Shown here: positions 1 through 6,672 of the stretch, one piece after another
How the letters are laid out: each line of letters opens with the position of its first letter
How positions within the stretch are numbered: position 1 is the first letter of the stretch
Assembly (NCBI GenBank): GCA_964390805.1
Contig: CAYMKL010000062.1
Coordinates: 1-39,514 of the forward strand
Length of the DNA: 39,514 nucleotides
Source of the DNA: CAYMKL01 sp964390805
GTDB lineage: Bacteria > Chloroflexota > Anaerolineae > VGOG01
Reading direction: 5' to 3'
Notes under the pieces: generated by a model
The model's input: only the letters and a program-made list of their open reading frames with translations
Database searches by the model: none
Told to the model about the DNA's origin: nothing
Made by a program: the position numbers and the translations under genes

Positions 1-28
1 TGCCCCTATTCAACCTCCACTGACACCT

Positions 29-583
29 CTACTCATTGACTTTCCGAGAAAGCTCCTTATAGAAAGCCAATCCGTGGCGGCGACACATCTCGATATTGGT
101 GAGATAAACGGCCTCCGAGGGTGACACGTTAGGATCATCCAGGTGCCTGAGCATTTCTTGATCGAATGCTTCTCGGAGTTCGGCGGCATCTACCTCCTCC
201 GGTGTCAAGTCGGTTTGCACCAGGGCGTATGTATCATCTCCGCTGCGAACCAGGCTGACCTTCTCCTGCGTTTCCAATGCTGAAGCGATGTCCTGATCAC
301 TGAAGGCTGTCATTATCCCGCCCTCATGGGGATGGGTATGGAAAGTCCCAACGAATTCCTCATCCTCGGCGATGTCCAGGTTAGGCACAACGCTGTCGCT
401 AGTCCCTTCCACCGGGTTGACCAGCTTGAGCTCGCCCTCCTGTCCCTCCACCAGGGTCGCAGCATGCTCCCTGACCACGCCCTTATCTATATCCTGGACG
501 CTCTTTTGCCACAGAGTGTCCATCTGTTGAGCGACCTGCTCCCCTAACTCGAGTTGCTCTGGCAATTCAGCTTCAGCGCTCAT
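29..583 (-). CDS. JAMM/MPN-motif putative metalloprotease-like protein
   Basis: 184 residues. The central part reads EFVGTFHTHPHEGG followed by FSDQD, which gives H82-x-H84-P and S95-x-x-D98, the zinc-binding pattern of JAMM (JAB1/MPN/Mov34) isopeptidase-like domains; the spacing between the second His and the Ser is slightly longer than in the textbook motif. The N-terminal 60 residues are Glu/Gln rich and the C-terminus ends in a Cys/His/Lys-rich helix. No signal peptide or membrane segment is seen. Prokaryotic JAMM proteins cleave isopeptide or peptide bonds, often of ubiquitin-like or sulfur-carrier proteins, but no such partner is visible here. The start ATG has only a weak GAAG upstream. 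Family is inferred from the motif; substrate unknown. Confidence 0.7.
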   Translation of the reverse strand: MSAEAELPEQLELGEQVAQQMDTLWQKSVQDIDKGVVREHAATLVEGQEGELKLVNPVEGTSDSVVPNLDIAEDEEFVGTFHTHPHEGGIMTAFSDQDIASALETQEKVSLVRSGDDTYALVQTDLTPEEVDAAELREAFDQEMLRHLDDPNVSPSEAVYLTNIEMCRRHGLAFYKELSRKVNE

Positions 584-635
584 CTAAGCTATCTTCACTT
601 GATTATACTACTTTTCAGCTTGGCGGTCAAAATGC

Positions 636-1484
636 TCATCTTACTGCCTCTACCGCCTCCATATACCCCTTCACCCTCTCCACATCCACCAGGTTCTCGG
701 CGATGCCATCAACCTTGAGGGCGGTACCGACGATGGCGCCGTCGGCGTACTGGAGAAACTGGGCGATGTTGTCGGCGGTGGTGCCGCTGCCCATGAGGAT
801 AGGGCGAGTGGTCAGCTCCCTGGCTCGCCTCACCTTCTCCAGCTCCGGCGCGTCGCCCGTCATCTTGCCGGAGACGATGAGGGCATCGGCCAGGTAGAAC
901 TCGGTCCACTCGATATGGGTAGCCAAGTCAATGCCGGGGAAGGCCACCGAGTGCTTCTTATCCACGTCGGCGAAGATCTTGATGTGCTCCGCCCCCAGGT
1001 TCTTGCGCCACCGCAGCAACTCGGCAGCGCAGCCGCGGTCGAATTCCCCCGTGTCCCAGACCCTGGCCCCGGTGAGAAGACAGACGCGGATGAAGTCGGC
1101 CCCGGCAGCCACGGCAATGGCCAGAGTCACCCGGCCGCCGTTGTGGATCACGTTGATGCCCACCGGCGCGTCCACCGCCTCGACGATGGCTCGGGCGGCC
1201 ACGGCCTGGGCCGTCATCTCCTCAGGCGGCACTTCCATCCCGACGTAGTAAGGCAAGTCCCACATGTTCTCCACCATGAGCCCATCCACACCCCCGCTGA
1301 TAAGGGCTTCCGCATCCCGCAGAGCGTGCTCAATGACGGCGTCCATGCCATAGGAATCATAGCCCGGTGCGCCGGGCAATGGGAGAAGATGCACCATGCC
1401 GATGATCGGCTTCTCCACCCCGAACATTTCTTTCAGAGACTTCAACCGCAGGCTGTCCAGCCTGTCCTTCCAATTCGTGCTCAT
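636..1484 (-). CDS. BtpA/SgcQ family TIM-barrel protein
   Basis: 282 residues from the chosen ATG, which has a GGGGGGTG ribosome site 7 nt upstream; an in-frame ATG 54 nt earlier lacks one and adds an unlikely N-terminus. The sequence opens with PIIGMVHLLPLPGAP, then GGVDGLMVENM, GINVIHNGG, GADFIRV and ends MGSGTTADNI...ADGAIVGTALK, the phosphate-binding end of a TIM barrel. This is the BtpA family, named for a cyanobacterial photosystem I biogenesis factor but in heterotrophs usually next to sugar kinases and thought to act in sugar-phosphate metabolism (SgcQ). The PfkB kinase immediately upstream on the same strand fits the second role. Substrate unknown. Confidence 0.88.
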   Translation of the reverse strand: MSTNWKDRLDSLRLKSLKEMFGVEKPIIGMVHLLPLPGAPGYDSYGMDAVIEHALRDAEALISGGVDGLMVENMWDLPYYVGMEVPPEEMTAQAVAARAIVEAVDAPVGINVIHNGGRVTLAIAVAAGADFIRVCLLTGARVWDTGEFDRGCAAELLRWRKNLGAEHIKIFADVDKKHSVAFPGIDLATHIEWTEFYLADALIVSGKMTGDAPELEKVRRARELTTRPILMGSGTTADNIAQFLQYADGAIVGTALKVDGIAENLVDVERVKGYMEAVEAVR

Positions 1485-1572
1485 CTTTTGCACCCCCCTT
1501 GCGACCTTGCACAACTGTCTATTGATGTAACTATGCAAAAGCCCTCTGCACTTTCTTCAGGCACTAAAACTG

Positions 1573-1645
1573 CTACCAAGGGGCATCCCCACCCCGCCGA
1601 AGGGCTGTTCGACCGCGAAATCGGGGCGGGGACGCCCCTCCGTAG
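1573..1645. repeat. Imperfect 24-nt inverted repeat (small palindromic element)
   Basis: In the spacer between the kinase and btpA-like genes, 1573-1596 (starting CTACCAAGGGGC) and 1622-1645 (ending GCCCCTCCGTAG) are inverted copies matching at 20 of 24 positions, with two of the mismatches able to pair as G-U. The loop is 25 nt. CTAC/GTAG ends and G/C blocks suggest a dispersed miniature element rather than a terminator; no T run follows. Confidence 0.7.
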
Positions 1646-1681
1646 CAGGGTAAAAAGTCAAAAGAACTTTTGCCGACCTAC

Positions 1682-2671
1682 TTAGCCCAGGAAATCAATG
1701 AGAAAGCGCAACTCCTGCTGCCAACCCTGCCACGCTGGTTGATCCAGGTGCGCCTCTAGAAACGCTCGGACCTCTCCTCTCTCCGCCAGGGAAGTCCCCG
1801 CCCCTTCGACCGAGGCGGTCAATGCGCCCAGGGCGTCGGCCAGCAGAGCGGACTCCCGCCAACCCCAGCCCTCCAGCCTTCCCAGGATAAGGCCGGCATC
1901 GAAGCTATCTCCAGCGCCGGTGGTGTCCACCGTGGACACGGCGAAACCGGGGACTATGAACATCCCTTCAGCACTACCGATTGCGCAGCCGCGCTTACCG
2001 AGCTTGAGGGCCACCACTTCCACGCCATGGTCCAGCAGTGACCCTACGGCCCCCTCGACATCCTGACGGCCCGTCAAGTATTCCGCCTCAGCTTGATTGG
2101 GGAAGAGGATGTCAACCTGGGGCAATATCGCCCTTACCCGGTCGGTGACCCTCATCACCGCCTCAAGCCCCAGATCCGCCGTCACGGTTAGCCCCGCCCG
2201 GCGAGCCACCTCCAGGGCGCGCAGGGCAGCATCCCGCTGGGGAGCTGCCAAAAGGGAGTAGCCAGAGAGGTGAAAGAAACGAGCCTGGGCGATGTAGTCT
2301 TCATCCAGCAGAGCGGGGTCTGTGCGGACGTTAGCTCCCCGGCAGCCGAACATGGTGCGCTCGCCATCGGGGGTGACGGCCACGAGGATGATCCCCGTCA
2401 TGGTCTGCGGGTCTCGCTGAATACAGCGCCCGTCCACCCCCGCCTCGGCCAGGCCGGCCAGGGCCAGTAGCGCCAGGACATCCTCCCCCACCCGCCCGAT
2501 GAGGCCCACGTCCACCCCGAAGCGGCCCAGCACGACGGCCGTGTTAGCCGCTGAGCCCCCACAATACATGTGCATCTGCTCAGCCAGGGCCTCCCCGCCT
2601 TTTTGCGGATAACCGGGGACGTGGGCGATGACGTCTACGTTTATGTCGCCCATGGTAACCACTTGAGGCAC
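1682..2671 (-). CDS. PfkB/ribokinase family carbohydrate kinase
   Basis: 329 residues. The two PfkB signatures are clear: GGSAANTAVVLGRFG at about residues 38-52 and DTTGAGDSFDAG at 249-260, with the catalytic Asp at 255 and the anion hole GAG before it. The N-terminal GDINVD motif is typical of ribokinase/fructokinase relatives, which phosphorylate sugars or nucleosides using ATP. The start is GTG, with AGGAG 7 nt upstream; an in-frame ATG at codon 7 is the alternative. It runs divergently from the uridine kinase and is followed by the BtpA-family gene, so the two probably form a sugar or nucleoside catabolic unit. The exact substrate cannot be told. Confidence 0.9.
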   Translation of the reverse strand: MPQVVTMGDINVDVIAHVPGYPQKGGEALAEQMHMYCGGSAANTAVVLGRFGVDVGLIGRVGEDVLALLALAGLAEAGVDGRCIQRDPQTMTGIILVAVTPDGERTMFGCRGANVRTDPALLDEDYIAQARFFHLSGYSLLAAPQRDAALRALEVARRAGLTVTADLGLEAVMRVTDRVRAILPQVDILFPNQAEAEYLTGRQDVEGAVGSLLDHGVEVVALKLGKRGCAIGSAEGMFIVPGFAVSTVDTTGAGDSFDAGLILGRLEGWGWRESALLADALGALTASVEGAGTSLAERGEVRAFLEAHLDQPAWQGWQQELRFLIDFLG

Positions 2672-2685
2672 TTCACTTCTCCTCT

Positions 2686-2703
2686 CTTGTCAGCTTTGAC
2701 AAG
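2686..2703. promoter_or_regulatory. 7-bp palindrome overlapping the udk -35 box
   Basis: CTTGTCA-GCTT-TGACAAG is a perfect inverted repeat in the divergent spacer between the PfkB kinase and uridine kinase genes. Its right arm overlaps the TTGACA -35 box, so it is placed like an operator. Binding protein unknown. Confidence 0.4.
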
Positions 2704-2724
2704 CCGGGGGAATCGTGATATTAT
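2696..2724 (+). promoter_or_regulatory. Sigma70-type promoter of uridine kinase
   Basis: TTGACA (2696-2701), 17-nt spacer, TATTAT (2719-2724). About 55 nt upstream of the udk ATG, correct strand. Confidence 0.8.
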
Positions 2725-2779
2725 AGAGTACAAACAAGTGTAGAGGAAGTGCATTCGATCTCAGGGAGGATAGTGTTTT

Positions 2780-3412
2780 ATGAAGCAATCTATCCTAATC
2801 GGGATAGCAGGGGGAAGTGGCGCTGGCAAGACCACTGTTCTAAGAGCCCTATTGGAGCAAATTGGCGAAGAACGCGTTGCCTATGTTTATCATGACTCAT
2901 ACTATAGGGATCTCAGCCATCTATCCCCCACTGAGCGGGCCGAAGTGAATTTTGATCATCCTGATGCCCTAGAGACTGATTTGCTCATCCAACATTTGAA
3001 GCGACTCCAAATGGGTGAAGCGGTAGATGTGCCAATTTACGACTTCACCACCCATACTCGGCGGCATGAGACCCAGCGCTTAGAACCGAAGCCAGTTATA
3101 CTGGTGGAGGGGATCCTAATTCTCGCCGATAGGGCTTTGCGTGAGATGATGGATATCAAAATTTACGTGGATACAGATGCTGACCTCCGTTTCATACGAC
3201 GTCTAAAACGGGATCTTGAGGACCGAGGCCGCACTATACAATCTGTGATAGAGCAGTACGAAGAGACAGTCCGTCCTATGCATAACAGTTTCGTTGAGCC
3301 CAGTAAACGCTACGCTGACATTATCATCCCAGAAGGAGGCTTCAACCCTATTCCGATTGACATGCTAGTAGCTAGGATAGAGAAAATTACGGAGAAAACA
3401 CGGAGGGAATAA
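2780..3412 (+). CDS. udk: Uridine kinase
   Basis: 210 residues, the normal length for bacterial uridine/cytidine kinase, which phosphorylates uridine or cytidine in pyrimidine salvage. The Walker A loop GIAGGSGAGKTT lies at residues 8-19; YHDSYYRD and NFDHPDA are the substrate-binding segments, VPIYDFTTHTR and VEGILILAD follow as in the family. A ribosome site (AGGGAGGA) lies about 9 nt before the ATG. It is followed after 4 nt by an HD-domain hydrolase, so they are translated as one unit, and a uracil phosphoribosyltransferase is present 6 kb away, consistent with pyrimidine salvage. Confidence 0.95.
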   Translation: MKQSILIGIAGGSGAGKTTVLRALLEQIGEERVAYVYHDSYYRDLSHLSPTERAEVNFDHPDALETDLLIQHLKRLQMGEAVDVPIYDFTTHTRRHETQRLEPKPVILVEGILILADRALREMMDIKIYVDTDADLRFIRRLKRDLEDRGRTIQSVIEQYEETVRPMHNSFVEPSKRYADIIIPEGGFNPIPIDMLVARIEKITEKTRRE

Positions 3413-3416
3413 GCAA

Positions 3417-4070
3417 ATGATTCAGATTCCGAACGACCGACTGCTGCGGCTATTACAGACATTCCTGACCTTACAACCCACCAAGGAACTACCTCGGCAA
3501 GGGTTTATCTATTTCGGCTTCAAGAGAGGAGAAGCTGACTCAATAGCAGCTCACTCCTTCAATGTTGCAGTTATTGCCTACCTCTTGGCCAGAGAGCTCA
3601 AGAATTCCAATCCTGCACTTAAGCTAAATCTTGAGAGAATTATGGCTTTGGCTCTAGTACATGACATGGGTGAGGCCATCATGGGCGATATTGGCTACGC
3701 TGTCAAACTGATCGCCAAGCAGCATTTCCAAGATATCGAAGAGGCGGCTTTTGCTAGACTCACTGAGGATCTCTCTGCTCAGGAAGAGCTGTTAGCTCTA
3801 TTACAAGAATACAATGCCTATCAATCCTCTGAAGCCAAGATCGTTCTCTTCGCCGATGGTCTGGATGCATTGATGCAGGTGCTTTCCGTACCGTTCACGT
3901 GGATGCCAGCCCACGAGGAATATAATAGACGAACCTACAACAAGCTAAAGGGAGATGCACAACTAGGGAACGATTTGGCAGAACTCTTCCGCCGTGCCTC
4001 AACTACCCTGAAGCAAAGGAAACTAGGGCCCAAGTGGCCCCAAGGCCACTTGGCTGATGATTCATCGTGA
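3417..4070 (+). CDS. HD-domain hydrolase, YfbR/HDDC2 (5'-deoxynucleotidase)-like
   Basis: 217 residues. Metal ligands of an HD domain can be followed: H46 (AAHSFNVA), H82-D83 (LVHDMGEA), E86, D91 and D147 (FADGLDAL). The HDMGE...GDI arrangement is that of YfbR/HDDC2-type 5'-deoxynucleotidases, which remove phosphate from dNMPs. Start ATG lies 4 nt after the udk stop, so coupling is likely, and a nucleotide salvage role fits the neighbour. Its last codons lie in a perfect 10-bp palindrome (4030-4053), giving a KWPQGHL tail that may be repeat-derived. Convergent overlap of 9 nt with the HAD fragment. Confidence 0.85.
   Translation: MIQIPNDRLLRLLQTFLTLQPTKELPRQGFIYFGFKRGEADSIAAHSFNVAVIAYLLARELKNSNPALKLNLERIMALALVHDMGEAIMGDIGYAVKLIAKQHFQDIEEAAFARLTEDLSAQEELLALLQEYNAYQSSEAKIVLFADGLDALMQVLSVPFTWMPAHEEYNRRTYNKLKGDAQLGNDLAELFRRASTTLKQRKLGPKWPQGHLADDSS
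4030..4053. repeat. Perfect 10-bp hairpin at the convergent gene boundary
   Basis: CCAAGTGGCC-CCAA-GGCCACTTGG. It lies inside the end of the HD-hydrolase gene, just before the converging HAD fragment. Could slow or end transcription from both sides, but no T run follows, so it may simply be a small inserted palindrome. Confidence 0.55.
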
Positions 4071-4352
4071 CAGCCAATTCTCCTTGATCTCCACAACAGC
4101 CATGAATCCTTCAAGGACTCCCTCAATTACAGGAAGATTGAGATTGAAGTCACGGCTACTGCGTAGTTGTTCAAGAAACCTCTCATCCCCTGCTCCCTTC
4201 CAATAAGGACAATCTTGTACATAGCGATAGTGCGCTACCTCCCCGGGGGTGACTGATGTTCCAAACCGTTCGTTCAGTTTTGGAATGAAACTTCCCCATG
4301 CATCGGAAAGCAAGTCATCAATATCTGAAATGAAACTGAATTCAGCGTCCAA
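4062..4352 (-). pseudogene. Truncated HAD/NT5C-type 5'-nucleotidase fragment
   Basis: 96 residues. FISDIDDLLSDAW has the DxD of HAD motif I near the N-terminus, followed by a helical cap-like stretch (NERFGTSVTPGEVAHYRY) resembling 5'(3')-deoxyribonucleotidase relatives, which are about 180 residues long. The reading stops where the second half with motifs II and III should begin, at the border with the HD-hydrolase gene. Start would be TTG with AGGATAGG upstream. The fragment therefore looks like the leftover N-terminal half of a gene. A short stand-alone protein is the alternative. Confidence 0.5.
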
Positions 4353-4395
4353 GTTGCCTATCCTAATCTGAGAGAAACTGAATCAAAATGAGCAT

Positions 4396-4528
4396 GGCTA
4401 AAATCTGTGGGAGATGAGCCGGGGGCTCCAAGAAGGTGTTACACCTTCCACAGATTTTAGCCAGACTAAATTGAAATGGGGCAGTCCAAAAGGAGTGGGG
4501 CCGCCGTTTCCGAAGGTTCAAAACCTTC
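4396..4528. repeat. Cluster of nested palindromes
   Basis: A perfect 15-bp outer stem (4396-4410 with 4448-4462, GGCTAAAATCTGTGG) encloses two small hairpins, GAGCC-GGG-GGCTC (4416-4428) and AAGGTG-TTA-CACCTT (4433-4447). A further hairpin GAAGGTT-CAA-AACCTTC lies at 4512-4528. The whole spacer between the HAD fragment and the coiled-coil gene is thus foldable, as a branched RNA or a mobile palindromic element. Confidence 0.75.
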
Positions 4529-4542
4529 TTTCGCACATTGCT

Positions 4543-4818
4543 TTATTCTTTAGCGTGAAGCTTCGCTTTCTTATTCTCTAGTTCCAACTTGAGAGCCAAC
4601 AGTCGTTGAGTTGCATCCAATAACACCATCTTCAGCTCGTCCTCTTCTTGCTTCAATCTCTCTAACTGCCAAGTTTCATGCCCACCCGCGGCTTCTAGCT
4701 CAGCGATTTCCTTGCCCATTTCCGTCTTGCGTTCACGAAGCTCTACCACTAGAGTTACTATTTCTTGGGCCAGTTGGCCAGCAAATCCTGCTGCCATAGA
4801 TTCATCTTTTGCTTCCAT
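4543..4818 (-). CDS. Small coiled-coil protein of unknown function
   Basis: 91 residues, Glu/Lys/Leu rich, with heptad-like spacing from about residue 18 to the end (EIVTLVVELRERKTEM, then LERLKQEEDELKMVLL), so mostly one long amphipathic helix or coiled coil with a short GGH break in the middle. No cysteine, no signal peptide. AAGGAGATG lies at good distance from the ATG, which supports a real gene. It sits downstream of the TPR-like membrane protein on the same strand, about 200 nt away. I do not recognise a family. Confidence 0.6.
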   Translation of the reverse strand: MEAKDESMAAGFAGQLAQEIVTLVVELRERKTEMGKEIAELEAAGGHETWQLERLKQEEDELKMVLLDATQRLLALKLELENKKAKLHAKE

Positions 4819-5015
4819 TTATTCCCATCTCCTTCGAGCGACTTGGTGAGCCTGGCTTCGGTTGATCATGGTTGCCTTTCTGCAGAGTCACCATTTGCAT
4901 ATTTGCATTTCTCTTGATCTGGTGGCATACTTCCTCTGGAAGGGTCTGAAAGTCTGAAATACGAGAAGCCCAGTGGTCGCAAACCCAGGTTGACCAAAAC
5001 CCAACTGGCCGGGTC

Positions 5016-6617
5016 TTAGCTAGGCGGCAGTTCCCCCTTGAATTCCTCGAGGTGCTTCCTGAATTCTTTCTTCGTTACATTTCGCTTTTGCATTTGTGAG
5101 AATACAGTTAATCGTTCGTCAACTCGGCTAAGAGCCTCTAAGACTTGGTCGTAGATTCCTCGAGCCTCGCCATTCAGACTGGGTACCCGGATGCAGCAAA
5201 TGAGTTCAGTCATTTTCGCCATAGCCTTAGTTCTTGGTTCTTCCCTATTGAAGTATTCTTCAATAGCTTTTTGCCTTATCTCGTCTTTGAAAATAGGTTC
5301 TGCTTCCCTTTTTTCTCCTAACCTATATTGCGCTTGAGCAAGTCCGAACAAGGCCCACTTGTTTTCATCGGCAGCTTTCGCAAAAGATTCTTTTGCGGAT
5401 TCATACATTTTTCGTGCTTCCTCCGGCTTGGCCTGCTTCCTTAGGTCGTTACCGGCCTGAAGGTAAACATTCCCGAGCTGAGTCAGAATACCCCTTCTTC
5501 GCTCTTGAAACTCTTCACTGTCCCCGTCTCGCTCTATTGAGTCTAATAAATCAACAAGGGGCCGTATGAGTTGTGCTGCAGATTCTTTCTTATCAAAGAA
5601 CCGTGTCTCAATCATAATCCGTCGTAAATCATACTGTCGAGCACCATCAGCTACGTCTCGAGCCCTTCCAAAGTACAAATGTGCATCGTCGAATTTACCA
5701 AGATTATTGTACTCATACCCAATCCAGTACCATGCTAAGCTTTTGAGTTTATTCGTTGCGCCTCTGCGAAGAGTTACGGATTCCCAGCAATTGATAGCAT
5801 CATCGAACTGCTGTCGGAGATGAAAGTCCATTCCCCTGATGAAAAGACAAGCTGGTGTAAGTTCCAATTCAGGCAAGCCCTCCGGCAGAAAAGAGCGATT
5901 AATCTCAAAGCCATTGATTTTCGCAGCCAGACTGTGGAGTCGGGACCGACGCTCCGAGGTTTTAATCAAATATCTATCATCTTCGGGAGGAGCAAGTTCC
6001 AGTAACTGTCGGGATTCGTCATCTACTTCACGGAGATTGGATCTTGCCCTGTCTTCCACCGACTTCGCGGCTCTCTCACTTGCTTTATAGGCCAGAGTAA
6101 GAGTCTGATTAACCAACTCGAGAGTTCTTCTGGAGCCCTCCAAGAACGTCTCTTGGACGAGCTGAACTCTCTGCTGGGCATCCTCCTCGCCCCTCATGGC
6201 AAGCTCATGCGCTTGTATTGTTCTCTGTTCAGCACGACCTGCTCTACGTTCATCACCAATCCAACCTGCAACTCCAACAGCCAAGATAATGCCCAAAAAC
6301 GCTAAAAGCCAGGTTTGGGTTTCACGGAGGCTAGCGACCCTGTCATTAAGTAAAGCGACCTGTATTTCCAGAGGCTGCGTACCTTGCACAGGAGTAGGTT
6401 GAGCCTGCGCGGTCGGCACTGGAGTCGGCTGAGACTGCGCGGTCGGCACTGCAGTCGCCTGAGACTGCGTACTTGGGACAGGAGTAGCTTGAGTCGCCGC
6501 ATAGACGTTGGGTTGGGTTGGAGACAGCTTTTCCATTGGCGCTGTTTCTTCGGCGTGTAATCGCCCCGCTGTGATACTTGCAAGAACAAAAGCGATAAGA
6601 AGAATCTTCTTGGTCAT
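5016..6617 (-). CDS. Membrane-anchored protein with PTQ-rich repeats and TPR-like domain
   Basis: 533 residues from an ATG preceded by GGAG 7 nt upstream; the open frame extends further upstream but overlaps the previous gene. Residues 1-22 are a signal peptide (MTKKILLIAFVLASITAGRLHA). Residues 38-80 are about three near-identical TQSQPTPVPTA units, a flexible linker. A second hydrophobic helix (WLLAFLGIILAVGVAGWI) spans about 103-120, then a coiled-coil stretch rich in Arg/Glu, and from about 230 on tetratricopeptide-like helices (WYWIGYEYNNLGKFDDAHLYFGRA; GNVYLQAGNDLRKQ; LFGLAQAQYRLGEKREAEPIF). Such proteins serve as scaffolds. It follows the PPDK-like gene by 55 nt and is probably cotranscribed. 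Function unknown. Confidence 0.75.
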   Translation of the reverse strand: MTKKILLIAFVLASITAGRLHAEETAPMEKLSPTQPNVYAATQATPVPSTQSQATAVPTAQSQPTPVPTAQAQPTPVQGTQPLEIQVALLNDRVASLRETQTWLLAFLGIILAVGVAGWIGDERRAGRAEQRTIQAHELAMRGEEDAQQRVQLVQETFLEGSRRTLELVNQTLTLAYKASERAAKSVEDRARSNLREVDDESRQLLELAPPEDDRYLIKTSERRSRLHSLAAKINGFEINRSFLPEGLPELELTPACLFIRGMDFHLRQQFDDAINCWESVTLRRGATNKLKSLAWYWIGYEYNNLGKFDDAHLYFGRARDVADGARQYDLRRIMIETRFFDKKESAAQLIRPLVDLLDSIERDGDSEEFQERRRGILTQLGNVYLQAGNDLRKQAKPEEARKMYESAKESFAKAADENKWALFGLAQAQYRLGEKREAEPIFKDEIRQKAIEEYFNREEPRTKAMAKMTELICCIRVPSLNGEARGIYDQVLEALSRVDERLTVFSQMQKRNVTKKEFRKHLEEFKGELPPS

Positions 6618-6672
6618 TGAGTTTCTCCGTCTGCTGTTTTGTGATGTTTTCCTGATTAATTCCTGTCCAAGG

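Noticed and set aside
915..1685. 256-codon plus-strand open frame opposite the btpA-like gene
   Set aside because: His/Pro/Gly-rich composition typical of a GC-rich antisense shadow; it covers an intact gene on the other strand.
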